The notes below the pieces were generated by a model that was not told where the DNA came from, ran no database searches, and saw only the letters and a list, made by a program, of their open reading frames with translations. Positions 25,098-34,700 of a stretch of DNA of 64,000 nucleotides are shown here, in pieces. Position 1 is the first letter of the stretch, and each line of letters begins with the position of its first letter. The stretch covers positions 3,334,001 through 3,398,000 of the forward strand of contig NZ_CP160035.1 in assembly GCF_040703125.1 (NCBI RefSeq), written 5' to 3'. The position numbers and the translations under genes are program-made. This stretch comes from Flavobacterium ovatum (lineage in GTDB: Bacteria > Bacteroidota > Bacteroidia > Flavobacteriales > Flavobacteriaceae).

Positions 25098-26264
25098 ATG
25101 AAAAAAATATTTTTTTTACTATCTGCTTCTCTTTTATTATTTTCATGTAACAAAGACAAGTACACCGTTTCTGGAACTATAGAAGGAATTGAAAACGGAA
25201 AAACAATCATCCTTGAAACACAAGACGAAAGTGGAATGGGATTAAAATCTATTGATACTGTAAAAGTTGAAAATGGTAAATTCGTATTTGAAGGTAAAGC
25301 TTTAGAGCCAGCTTTCCACACTTTACAAATTGAAGGAATACAAGGTAAAGTTCCATTTATACTAGAAAATGGTGACATTAAAATTACTATCAATAAGGAT
25401 AGTATTCAAAATGCTAAAGTAACAGGATCATACAACAATGATGAGTATGTTAAATTCAATGAAGAGATAAAAGTAATCCAAAAGAAATTAATGGATTTCC
25501 AAACTCAGAATATGGAAAAAATGAATGCTGCTCAACAAACAAAAGATACTGTTGTTATCAATGGTTTGATGCAAGAATTTTCAAAACTTCAAGAAGAAGT
25601 TGGAAACAATTCAAAAGCTAAATATGTTGGATATGCTGAAACTCATCCAAAATCACTTATTAGTGCGTTAATCATCCAAGGAATGTTAAACGATCCAAGT
25701 GCTGATGTTAAAAAAGCAGAAGGAATCTACAACGGATTTGAAGATGCATTAAAAAACACAAAACCAGGTAAAGCAATCAAAACTAAACTTGGCGAAATGA
25801 AAAATCCAGCTGTAGGAGCAGTTCCTCCATCAGCAGGATCTCCTGAAGGTAAATGAAGTACAGATTTTTCTGCGCCTAATCCAGAGGGAAAAGTAATCTC
25901 ACTGAAAGAAAGCTTAGGAAAAGTTACAATCGTTGATTTTTGGGCTTCATGGTGTGGCCCATGCCGACAAGAAAATCCAAATGTAGTAGCCATTTATAAC
26001 GAACTACATTCAAAAGGTCTTAACATTATTGGAGTCTCTTTAGATAAAGACAAAGCCAAATGGAAAGAAGCTATTGCAAAGGACAAATTAACTTGGACGC
26101 ATGTTTCCAATTTAAAATTTTGGGATGAACCAATAGCAAGACAATATAAGGTTGAATCCATACCAGCAACTTTCATTCTCGATGCTTCGGGAACTATCGT
26201 AGCAAAAGATTTAAGAGGAGACGCACTAAGAGCTAAAATCATTGAACTTTTAGATAAAAAATAG
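25098..26264 (+). pseudogene. TlpA-like thiol-disulfide oxidoreductase (DUF4369 plus thioredoxin domain) with an in-frame TGA
   Basis: A 388-codon frame is interrupted only by TGA at codon 253 (25854-25856). The N-terminal part is a lipoprotein (LLLFSC) with a DUF4369 domain (YTVSGTIEGIENGKTIIL) and helical linker. After the stop the same frame continues as FSAPNPEGKVISLKES, FWASWCGPCRQENPN (redox pair CGPC), YKVESIPATFILDASG and ends in a TAG. Both halves are well preserved and no frameshift is visible. Intact relatives are extracytoplasmic disulfide reductases. Possible readings are a recent nonsense mutation, a sequencing error or read-through. The TGA is not at the cysteine site, so selenocysteine is unlikely. 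As written, the thioredoxin domain has no good start codon. Confidence 0.85.
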
Positions 26265-26282
26265 TCTACCTTATCATAAAAC

Positions 26283-26314
26283 AAAAAAAATCTCCCTAGT
26301 GGAGATTTTTTTTT
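26283..26314 (+). terminator. Intrinsic terminator of the thiol-disulfide gene
   Basis: A-run then TCTCC-ctagt-GGAGA and a T-run of nine; symmetrical and could work on both strands. Confidence 0.9.
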
Positions 26315-26752
26315 GCTTTATTGTCCCGTCCAGAAAAAGAAAGGTTAGATAAATGGCACTTAATAATATCACTAAGAATATTCAAAAGCGCATCCCTACA
26401 GCCAACAACAAAGACCATGATTATAAGCGCCATCTTAAAGCTATTTACCTTCGCTTTAAAGCAGAAAGAAGAGCAGTAATTACAAAGTTATACCTTACCA
26501 AAAGATCGCTTCATTTTCTAATGAAAATAATTCTCAGCAACCAATTCCTGGCTGATAACAGATATGAAACAAATCACTTTTTAAATATTTTTTTGAGATG
26601 CGACTAGTAGAGAACAGTTGAACTTTCAGCTAATTATACGTAAGTCTTTTCCTGTTTTAAAAAATAATTCCAATTGCGGCGTTTATTATTTTATTCAATA
26701 CCAACAGTTTAAAAAAACATTGAAAAAAGCAGTAAAATTAAGCTTAATTTTG
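26315..26752. other. Gene-poor stretch before tRNA-Tyr
   Basis: Holds one 84-codon open frame (26353-26607) rich in Lys, Arg and Ile that I cannot assign and do not trust as a gene. Otherwise AT-rich. The start TGTCCCGTCCAGAAA looks like an insertion-element end, but I found no partner. Confidence 0.35.
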
Positions 26753-26783
26753 TTTGTAGAAACCAAAACTGTTCTTATATTTG
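26753..26783 (+). promoter_or_regulatory. tRNA-Tyr promoter (TTTG, 19 nt, TATATTTG)
   Basis: TTTG at 26753-26756 and TATATTTG at 26776-26783, spacing 19, a full match to the Bacteroidota housekeeping promoter. It ends 36 bases before the tRNA. Confidence 0.8.
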
Positions 26784-26819
26784 CAACCGCTTAGCAATAG
26801 GCAAACAGACAATGGTCAC

Positions 26820-26901
<82 letters not shown>

Positions 26902-26968
26902 CTATAAGGGATTAAGATAGAAAAATAAAAGCTTTTCAATCTTTTCAAAAGTCCTCAAAAATAGTGTT

Positions 26969-27003
26969 AAGCCTGCAAATCCAGCGATTTGCAGGCTTTT
27001 TTT
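26969..27003 (+). terminator. Intrinsic terminator of tRNA-Tyr
   Basis: Perfect 12-bp stem AAGCCTGCAAAT/ATTTGCAGGCTT with a 6-nt loop and a T-run. Confidence 0.9.
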
Positions 27004-27192
27004 GTTTTCTGTACCTAGTCAAAATTTATAAAAGCGCTCAAAGTTTCTGTGGCAGAATCGTGGCACATTTGCATTTTTTTAAATGTGCCACAGAATATCA
27101 TATAAAACCCCATTAACACAGGGGTTAACGTACTTAACGACTTGATTTTTTGGACTTATAATTCTACATTTATTAACCCTAAAAGTTGAATT

Positions 27193-28319
27193 ATGTTAGA
27201 AAGCAGTTTTGGGCTGGTTTTCTTTTTGAAAATCCCCCGCAATGAAAGTAAAATTAGAACTATCTACCTTCGAATCACCGTAGACGGAATTCCAAAAGAA
27301 ACATCTACAAAACGGAAATGGGATATCTCTCGTTGGGATCAAAAATTAGAAAGAGCAACTGGTTCGAAAGAAGATGCCAAATCTATTAACTTTTTCTTGG
27401 ATTCTCTTATTCTTAAAATTAATCAATATAAGACTGAGAATATGTATAGCGGTAAGCTTATAACTGCTCAAAAAGTTATGGATTACATCCTGGGTAAAAA
27501 TACAACCAAAGCTAAAGTGCTTGAAGAATTCCAAAAACATAACGATGAAATGACTGCCCTATTGGGTAAAGGATACGCAAAAGGAACTCTAGATCGTTTC
27601 ACTATTACTATTAATCATTTAAGAGCTTTTATTCGACTTAAATTTAATGCCGAGGATCTCGAGTTTTCTGAATTGAATCTCGAGTTTATAAAGGATTTTG
27701 AATTCTACTTACGGTCTGTTCGTAATTGCAGTAATAATACGACTTTAAAATATATCGCTAACTTTAAAAAGATTGTACTACGTGCTATTGATCATGAAGT
27801 CATTTTAAAAGACCCGTTTAAGAACTTTAAAGGTAAAAAATCAAAAATTATTAAAAAACCTCTTTCTACCCAAGAATTATATGAGTTAGAGAGACACTAT
27901 TTCAGTACTGATCGACTCAATGTAGTCAGAGACGTTTTCGTTTTTCAATGCTACACAGGACTTGCATATATCGATGTGTATCAATTAAAAAAAACTGATA
28001 TTAAAGTGGGTATAGATAAACAATCATGGATCATGTCTGAAAGACAAAAAACAGGCACTTCAACTAATGTGCCTCTCCTACCTCAAGCGCTTAAAATAAT
28101 CGAAAAGTATAAAGATCATCCGCTTTGTTTGCAACGTGGCACTGTATTGCCTGTAGCCTCAAATCAAAAAATGAATGAATATTTGAAGGAGATTGCAATG
28201 CTGTGTGCTTTTCCTTTTACTCTGAATACTCATATGGCTCGCAGGACCTTTGGAAGTACCGTTACGCTACAAAATAATGTCCCAATCAATGTTGTGAAAG
28301 AAATGCTTGGACATTCCTG
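27193..28319 (+). pseudogene. Tyrosine recombinase (integrase) truncated before the catalytic tyrosine
   Basis: The frame begins with an Arm-type DNA-binding domain (about 1-100; KIRTIYLRITVDGIPKE) and a SAM-like core-binding domain (about 105-220). The catalytic domain has KKPLSTQELYELE, CYTGLAYIDVYQL, HMARRTFGS (His347, Arg350) and MLGHS (His374). The residue usually Arg in box I is Ala258 (GLAY), as seen in several Bacteroidota integrases. After GHS the homology stops at 28319 and the DNA joins a different gene in another frame, so the Tyr nucleophile is gone; the open frame runs on to 28389 with unrelated residues. It follows tRNA-Tyr, a classic attachment site, and is probably the scar of an old integrated element. 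Confidence 0.88.
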
Positions 28320-29309
28320 GATATTCAGGAGCACAGTACACATATTGTATTGGAATTATTGGAAATTTTACTGGATGCCAATTCATTAGATTTAAAATTA
28401 GCTGAAATTGAAGGAGATACCTTGTTTATGTACACAACAAAATCATTAGTATTTCAAGAAATTTTAGACCAAACGGAACAGATGATGACTGCGTTTCATA
28501 CTCATACTAAAATGTACGAAAGTAAACGAATATGTAATTGTGGATCGTGTAGAACAACAAATAATTTGTAGTTAAAATTTGTAGTCCATTGTGGTAATTT
28601 AAATTTTATAAAGGTCAAAGATATTATAAAACCTTATGGCAAGGATGTTATCAAAACACATCGCTTATTAAAAAATAAAATCCCTTTACAAGAGTATTTA
28701 TTAATTACAAATTCTGTTTATCACTTATTCGAAAAAGAATTAGACAGTACCTGGGAAAAAAAATCTCAAATACATGACTTACAGTAAGTTAATTACTTTT
28801 ATAAAAACTTAACTTATATAGAAAAAGAACTCAAAATAGAACAAAGTGAGTTAGAAGAAGAAAAAGCACCAAAATACAGCATTCAAAAAACAATTGATAC
28901 CACTATCGATGATGTTTACAAATTAGTTAGCGAATTAAAGTACAGACATTTATGGGACAACGATGTGAGACGAATTGACTTTGATGAAAATAAAATTAAC
29001 TGAGTTGGTACACAGCACAATTGTGTCTTGCAATTTGGTAATTTGAATTTTGAAACTATTTCCAATAAATCAAAAAATAGCTAGATTTATGGAGAAAAAA
29101 CGAAAGAAATGATGTTTGCCAAAAATTATCAATATTTAATTCGCCTTAATAAAGTAACAGATAACATCACTAATTTAACCTTGGATTTATATTTAGACTT
29201 TACATCCCTAGGAAGTTTTATGAAAGTCAATATTTTAAAAACATTAATAAAAAATTGGAATAAAAAGCTTGATAAACTCAATTTATTATCCATAAACCAA
29301 ACCATTTAA
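28320..29309 (+). pseudogene. DUF2652 / SRPBCC protein with four in-frame stops and missing N-terminus
   Basis: One frame stays homologous for about 330 codons: DIQEHSTHIVLELLEILLDA, AEIEGDTLFMYT, KRICNCGSCRTTNNL, HCGNLNFIKVKDIIKPYGKD and an SRPBCC-like second half (KAPKYSIQKTIDTTIDDVYKL, KYRHLWDNDVRRIDF). It is broken only by stops: TAG 28569, TAA 28785, TGA 29001 and TAG 29082, ending at TAA 29307. The first part (family start FIPDISGFTKF, from memory) is lost at the junction with the integrase. No frameshift is seen, so the stops are point mutations. Intact relatives are cytoplasmic; function unclear. Confidence 0.85.
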
Positions 29310-29527
29310 AAGTAAAACAAATTATATAAACAATTCAAAAACAGAACATTAGATATTAAATTTCCAGTATTATAAGATCAATTATTACCCTTATTTATCA
29401 CTGTTATATTAGACAAATCTCCTAATCCTAATTTAGGAATTTAAGAAATCAAACAGAGAAACAACCCTCTATTTATTGGTCAGGATTTAGACAATTCTTC
29501 GTCTATTACTATAAAATTATAGGACAA
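29310..29527. other. Decayed spacer inside the pseudogene chain
   Basis: Short broken frames only; nothing recognisable. Confidence 0.35.
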
Positions 29528-29803
29528 ATGAAAGCACTTATAATTTCTGGTGGTGGTAGCAAAGGAGCTTTTGCTGGTGGTGTTGTAATAAATACGAATT
29601 ATTTGTAGGTTGTTCTACAGGAAGTTTATTCCTACCTCATTTAGCTTTGGGCAAAATAGACAAAATAAAAGAGATCTACACATCTGTTTCTCAAAATGAT
29701 ATTTTTAGCATTAACCCTTTCAACATAAAATAGACTAGAAATGGTATGGAAACTTCTATTAATCATTTCAATATGTTACGCGTTTTTTTAAAAGAAAAGA
29801 TTC
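29528..29803 (+). pseudogene. Patatin-like phospholipase remnant
   Basis: Starts MKALIISGGGSKGAFAGGVV, the glycine-rich oxyanion loop of patatin lipases. A deletion shifts the frame, and the next frame gives YELFVGCSTGSLLLP-like text (here LFVGCSTGSLF), where GCSTG is the GxSxG nucleophile elbow. KIDKIKEIYTSVSQNDIF follows, then an in-frame TAG and a short further match. Only about 90 codons remain of a family near 300 or more residues. It runs straight into the CoaB fragment. Confidence 0.8.
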
Positions 29804-29805
29804 AA

Positions 29806-30015
29806 ATTACTGCAGGCCCAACAAGAGAATACATCGATCCAGTTCGTTATATTTCAAAAGGATCAAGCAAAAAATGGGTTATGCCATTGCGGAGGCTTTG
29901 CACAATTTGAGAGCAGAAGTGTATATGATTAGTGGTCCCGTTACAATTACAACAAGTTTCTCCAAAGCTAAAATCATATCCGTTCAAACACCAAAAGAAA
30001 TGATACGATACCAAT
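29806..30015 (+). pseudogene. CoaB (phosphopantothenoylcysteine synthase) fragment
   Basis: ITAGPTREYIDPVRYIS followed, after a frameshift, by KMGYAIAEALHNLRAEVYMI, SGPVTITT and VQTPKEMI: the nucleotide-binding start of CoaB. It is not a copy of the intact coaBC at 10.4-11.6 kb, which reads GPTYEAIDPVRFIGNHSSG, so it came from a different lineage. About 70 codons survive. Confidence 0.8.
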
Positions 30016-30119
30016 AAAATCACTGTATTAAAAAAAAAAAATTAGTCTTAGCGGAATATGCTTTAAAAAGTAAACACAAAGTAGCCTTAGATATCGTTAA
30101 GCTTCTCGAATATATCGTT

Positions 30120-30136
30120 TATAGTTATATACTATA
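30120..30136. promoter_or_regulatory. Possible operator dyad upstream of the ArsR gene
   Basis: TATAGTTATATACTATA is a near-perfect 17-nt dyad. It lies about 60 bases upstream of the -10 box. AT-rich dyads are typical ArsR/SmtB sites, but the position is far for a repressor. Confidence 0.3.
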
Positions 30137-30171
30137 GAATTTCAAAATTTTTTTAAACACATATTTAATAA

Positions 30172-30202
30172 TTTGCTTAAATAATAAAATACTATATCTT
30201 TG
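30172..30202 (+). promoter_or_regulatory. Promoter of the ArsR-MerTP operon (TTTG, 19 nt, TATCTTTG)
   Basis: TTTG at 30172-30175 and TATCTTTG at 30195-30202, spacing 19. It overlaps an upstream ATG at 30200 and so decides for the start at 30224. Confidence 0.75.
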
Positions 30203-30223
30203 TTTATAACTAAATACCAAAAA

Positions 30224-30601
30224 ATGAAAAATCAATCATGCATTAGACAATTAGCCGACCAAAATCAAATAAAGGAATGCAGAAGTAACATTTTATCTAA
30301 TGAAATTGCGTTTCAAGAATTAAGTACACTTCTGGCTTTAGCAGGAAATACGGTTCGTTTAAAAATTTTATATTTATTAGACGCAGAAAACGAACTCTGT
30401 CCTTGCGATTTATCAGATATACTTGGAATGAGCGTACCTGCTATTTCTCAACATCTTCGTAAAATGAAAGATGGCAATGTCATCGAATCAAGACGAGATG
30501 GTCAAACGATTTTTTATTCTCTTAAAGTAAAACAATTGGAATTATTACAGTCCTTATTCAAAATTGTAAATACAAACACATTAAATAACGCACAAATATG
30601 A
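30224..30601 (+). CDS. ArsR/SmtB-family metal-sensing repressor
   Basis: 125 residues from the ATG at 30224 (MKNQSCIRQLADQNQ); an ATG at 30200 lies inside the promoter. The winged helix has LSTLLALAGNTVRLKILYLLD, ELCPCDLSDILGMSVPAISQHL and VIESRRDGQTIFYSL. The CxC in ELCPCDL is the alpha-3 thiolate site of ArsR and CadC-type sensors (usual form ELCVCDL), which binds As, Cd, Pb or Hg. It overlaps the next gene by 4 bases (ATGA), and metal binding presumably relieves repression of this operon. Confidence 0.92.
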   Translation: MKNQSCIRQLADQNQIKECRSNILSNEIAFQELSTLLALAGNTVRLKILYLLDAENELCPCDLSDILGMSVPAISQHLRKMKDGNVIESRRDGQTIFYSLKVKQLELLQSLFKIVNTNTLNNAQI

Positions 30602-31206
30602 ACTCAAAATCTAAATCAGGAAAATTAGCTGGCATAAGTATTTTATCTGCAATCGCCGCTTCATTATGTTGCATCACACCCGTTTTAGCACTTATTTCTG
30701 GAGCTACTGGAGCAGCTTCAATTTTATCTTGGATGGAGCCCTTCCGTCCTTATTTATTAGGAGTAACCCTTTTAGTACTAGGATTTTCATGGTACCAAAA
30801 ACTAAAACCACTCACAGCCGAAAAAATTAAATGCGCTTGTGAGGAAGATGAAAAACCACCTTTTATGCAAACCAAAAAGTTTTTAGCAATTGTAACTGTA
30901 TTAGCAATCCTGATGATGGGTTTCCCTTATTATGCCGAAATTTTTTATCCGAAAGAAGTTCAAAAAGAAGTCGTAATAATTGACAAAGCGTATTTGCAAA
31001 AAGTAGAATTTAAAATCGATGGAATGACTTGTGAAGCTTGTGCCTCGCATATTAGCAATGAAGTAAACAAAGTGAATGGCGTATATTTAGTTACACCTTC
31101 CTTTCAATATAAAAACATTTCCATTCAATTTGACAATACGAAAACTAATGAAAGTGAGCTTTTAAAAACAATTAAAGAAACAGGATATAAAGTGAAAAAC
31201 AATTAA
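30598..31206 (+). CDS. merTP: Mercuric transport protein MerTP (MerT membrane part fused to a MerP-like HMA domain)
   Basis: 202 residues. The MerT part (about 1-125) has three hydrophobic segments and the vicinal cysteines SLCCITP (Cys24, Cys25) in the first helix, and a cytoplasmic CxC in KCACEED. The C-terminal heavy-metal domain (about 135-202) carries GMTCEAC (Cys145, Cys148) and ends TIKETGYKVK, matching MerP. In Bacteroidota this fused form is usual; it takes Hg(II) from the periplasm to the cytoplasm. The gene overlaps the arsR-type gene, so both are made from one message. No mercuric reductase merA is visible in the window. Confidence 0.92.
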   Translation: MNSKSKSGKLAGISILSAIAASLCCITPVLALISGATGAASILSWMEPFRPYLLGVTLLVLGFSWYQKLKPLTAEKIKCACEEDEKPPFMQTKKFLAIVTVLAILMMGFPYYAEIFYPKEVQKEVVIIDKAYLQKVEFKIDGMTCEACASHISNEVNKVNGVYLVTPSFQYKNISIQFDNTKTNESELLKTIKETGYKVKNN

Positions 31207-31252
31207 AATGAAACCCTTGCAGTTCACGAAAACCTTTAAAATCAATTAAATT

Positions 31253-31471
31253 ATGAGTGAAAATGAAATCAAATTAAAATCGACTATAACTTGCCCAGAA
31301 TGTAAGCACCAAAAAGAAGAAACAATGCCCACAGATGCATGTCAGTTTTTTTATGAATGTGAAAACTGCAAAAAAGTCTTACGACCACTTGAAGGCGATT
31401 GTTGCGTATATTGTAGTTATGGAAATGTGGCTTGTCCGTCAATACAAGAAAAGAAAGATTGTTGTAGTTAA
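31253..31471 (+). CDS. GDCCVxC-domain small cysteine-rich protein
   Basis: 72 residues with eleven cysteines: ITCPECKHQ, a second CENCKK pair, the signature GDCCVYCSYGNVACP and a terminal DCC. The first two pairs look like a zinc ribbon, and GDCCVxCxYG gives the family name. It usually accompanies mercury-transport genes in Bacteroidota and Proteobacteria (in some species the second cysteine is selenocysteine). It lies 46 bases past merTP and is probably co-transcribed. It may bind or hand over thiophilic metal; this is inference from composition. Confidence 0.88.
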   Translation: MSENEIKLKSTITCPECKHQKEETMPTDACQFFYECENCKKVLRPLEGDCCVYCSYGNVACPSIQEKKDCCS

Positions 31472-31478
31472 AATATAA

Positions 31479-31691
31479 ATGATGCTTAAGAACCTAAAAT
31501 TATTATTGCTAATACTTTTTTTTTTTTCAATTATCATTGATGTCAAATCTTTGGTGAGAACGCTTCACCTAGATAGCATTTCAAAAGATGAAATAGCAAA
31601 ATTAAAACAGAATAACAGATTAAAAGGTTTAGTTTTAAATCACTCAACAACAATACAATTACCTACAATTTACTTGATTTTTCACCGTTAA
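31479..31691 (+). CDS. Short hypothetical protein with a hydrophobic N-terminus
   Basis: 70 codons, starting 7 bases after the cysteine-rich gene. MMLKNLKLLLLILFFFSIIIDV is a signal-anchor-like segment encoded partly by a 13-nt T-run, and the rest is polar with no family resemblance. The position suits the last gene of the metal operon. It may instead be the start of a longer gene that was truncated or frameshifted at the homopolymer. Confidence 0.4.
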   Translation: MMLKNLKLLLLILFFFSIIIDVKSLVRTLHLDSISKDEIAKLKQNNRLKGLVLNHSTTIQLPTIYLIFHR

Positions 31692-31776
31692 GCAGCCCTG
31701 CAAAAAAATACAGCGAAAAATAAGACATTCTTAATTGTTTTTGCGGAATGTAAAGTATTTATGTTTATTTTTAAGA

Positions 31777-31792
31777 AATGCTTTAAAGCATT
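31777..31792. repeat. Perfect 16-nt palindrome before the kinase gene
   Basis: AATGCTTTAAAGCATT, 6 bases upstream of the kinase ATG. It could be an operator or affect translation start. Confidence 0.5.
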
Positions 31793-31798
31793 ATATTT

Positions 31799-34700
31799 AT
31801 GAAAAACAATATACTCGAATGTATCGATTTCAGAAAAATAGATACGCTACTTAAAGGGTTCAAAAAAACAACTGGAATAGCTATTGCTATTGGAGATCTT
31901 GAAGGAGTTATTTTGTCTCAATATGAATGGAGAAAATTACAAAATGATTTCTACTTTAATAATCCAGAAACTTCAAATTGGAGCACTAACATTAAAATAG
32001 AATTAACTAAGGTTGAAAAATTTCAGTTTCACAAGTACTTAAATGGATTAGCTGAAGTAACTATACCAATAGTACTTAATAATGAACATTTTGTAAACAT
32101 ACTTTCTGGATATTTCTTTTTTGAAAAACCTGATTTGCAATTTTTTAAAGAAGAGGCAAAACAGTATGGATTTGATGAAAAAAAATACATTGATGCAATA
32201 AATATTCTGCCTGTATTTTCTTTGAAGGAAATCCAAAATACCATGACGTTTTTGATAGAAACCCTTCATTATATTTTCGAAATGGCTTCTGATAAAAAGA
32301 AGCAATTAGATTTGACCGATTCATTATCCACAAACAAATTATTTCTTGAAAATATTATTGACAACAGTCCTGCCTTAATTTATGTATCTGATCTTGACGG
32401 TAAAATTAAGTTAGCAAATAACGAATTTGGACAAATATTTCAATTAGACAAAACAGAAATAGTTGGTAAATACCGCCAAGAGATTATGCCTAAGGAAATT
32501 GCAGAGCAACATCGCAACAATGATATTGATGTTATTCAATTAAAAAAATCAATTATCAGCGAAGAAGAGAATATGGAAACTGATGGGAAACATTTTTATA
32601 TTTCTCAAAAATTTCCGCTTTTTGATACTAAAGGAGTTATTCAAGGCGTGGGAGGGATATCTACTGATATAACGGCGAAAAAAAGAGCAGAAGAAGCCCT
32701 CATAAAGAGTGAAATCAAATATAAAAGTTTATTTAACAATTCAGTTGATGGCATTCTAGTATTAAATGAGCAAAGCGAAATTCTAGAACTTAACAATAAG
32801 ATTTGCGAGATATTAGACTATAGTCGTGAAGAATTGGTCTTATTAAAAAGATATCAATTCATTCATAGTGAAGACTTCGCCAACAAAGACCATACGATTG
32901 CACTAGAAGAACTCCAACAAGGTAAAACGATTATCTCGCAATATCGATTACGCAGAAAAGATGGTAGCTACATCCCTACTGAACTAAGTACCAAAATGAT
33001 TGCAGAAGGCCAATTCCTAAACATTGTTAGAGATATTACGGAACGCATAGAAGCTGAAAAAACTTTGCAGGAAAGCGAAAAAAAACTCTCTGCTATTTTC
33101 AACAATCATACTGATTTACAAGTGTTAGCAAGTATTAAAAATCAAAATGAGTACACCGTAGACGCTATAAATAATCCGTATATCAGTACGCTGGCCAGTT
33201 TGGGTATCAATGTTACTATTGATGCTATTATAGGTAAACCCTTAAGTCAATTAAATGAAATAATTGGTTTAAATGAGGATTACTATGAGTCAACAATTGC
33301 TAAATACAAAGAAGTTGCTCGCACCGGAAAATCGCTAAATTTTACTGAAAATCTTGATATAGCAGGCCAAATCTATACTTCTGAAATAACAATTATTCCT
33401 ATCATGAATGATCATGGTGTATGTGAGTATATACTTTATAATTCCCATAACATCACGGAGCAAAAAAGAGTCAATCGTGCGCTAATAGAAAGTGAAGAAA
33501 AATTCAAAAAGATTTTCCTCACAAGTCCTGACATTGTTACCATAAGTCAAATTGAAGACGGAATATATGTTGATGTTAATGAAAATTTTATACAAATATC
33601 AGGATATTCACAGGAAGAAATAATAGGAAAAACATCTACAGATATAAACATTTGGCACGATCTGGAGGACAGAAATCGCATGGTTTCTAAATTGAAAGAA
33701 TGTGGAAAAGTTGAGAATTTCGAAGCACAATTCACATTAAAAAACGGACGTATAATAGAAGGTTTATTATCCGGAGCGTTAATAACAATCAATAATAAAC
33801 CACACATTCTTACCATAACAAGAGATATAACTGAATTTAAACTTACAGAACAAGCTTACAAAGAGACCGCAGCGAACTTGAGGTCAATGATAGATAATCG
33901 AGAAGATTCCATTTATTCTATTGATCGTGATTTTAACTATATAATCTTTAATAGCACTTTTGAAAATATTATAAATAATCAATATAATATTAAGCTAAAA
34001 AAAGGAATGAGTTCTATTGACCAACTTACTGAGGAACAAGCTAATTTCTGGGTGCCAAAATTTAAAGCTGCTTTTGAAGGAGAGAGTGATACTTTTGAAT
34101 TTAATCTTACAATAAATGATGAAACTCAATATTTTCAATCTACTATAAACCCAATAGTTGAAGATCATTTAATTACAGGAGCTTCTGGAATAAGCATTGA
34201 CATAACCAAACGAAAACTAATAGAAGAAGCCCTTAAATTATCAGAAGAAAAATTTGAGAAAACGTTTAGATTAAGTCCTTATTTGATTTCACTTACCAAC
34301 ATGGAAGGACAAGTGTTTGATGTGAATGATCGTGTCATATCTACTCTTGGTTATACAAGGGATGAGTTTTTAGGAAATAAAACTACTGAATTACCTCTTT
34401 GGGTAAACCTTAAAGAAAGAGAAAATTTCACCAATCTATTGACAAAAGATGAATCCGTACACAACATTGAGGTACAGCTTCGGAAAAAATCAGGAGAAAT
34501 AGGCGATTACTTACTTTCAGCTTGTATTATTGAAGTAAACAAAAAAAAGGTCTTCCTTAATATTGTCCATGATATAAGTCTAAGAAAAAATGCGGAGAAA
34601 GAAATTATTAAACTAAATAATGATCTCGAATTGAAAGTGAAGCAGCGAACTGCTCAACTTGAAGATATGAATAAAGAATTAGCAACTTTTACTTATTCGG

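Noticed and set aside
25854..25856. TGA as a selenocysteine codon
   Set aside because: It sits in the linker and not at the CGPC redox site, and I saw no SECIS-like hairpin directly after it.
26353..26607. 84-codon open frame before tRNA-Tyr as a possible small gene or transposase piece
   Set aside because: Very Lys/Arg/Ile rich, no family resemblance, no promoter box or partner insertion-sequence end. It is probably chance or an unrecognisable remnant.
26902..27192. Direct repeat of the tRNA-Tyr 3' end as an attachment site
   Set aside because: I could not find a second copy of the tRNA 3' end in the window, so no boundary of an island can be set.
28569..29001. The equal 216-nt spacing of three in-frame stops as a designed signal
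   Set aside because: A fourth stop breaks the pattern and the stops use three different codons; coincidence is the simplest view.
30120..30136. Dyad as a confirmed ArsR operator
   Set aside because: It is about 60 bases upstream of the -10 box, unusual for repression, so it is listed only as tentative.
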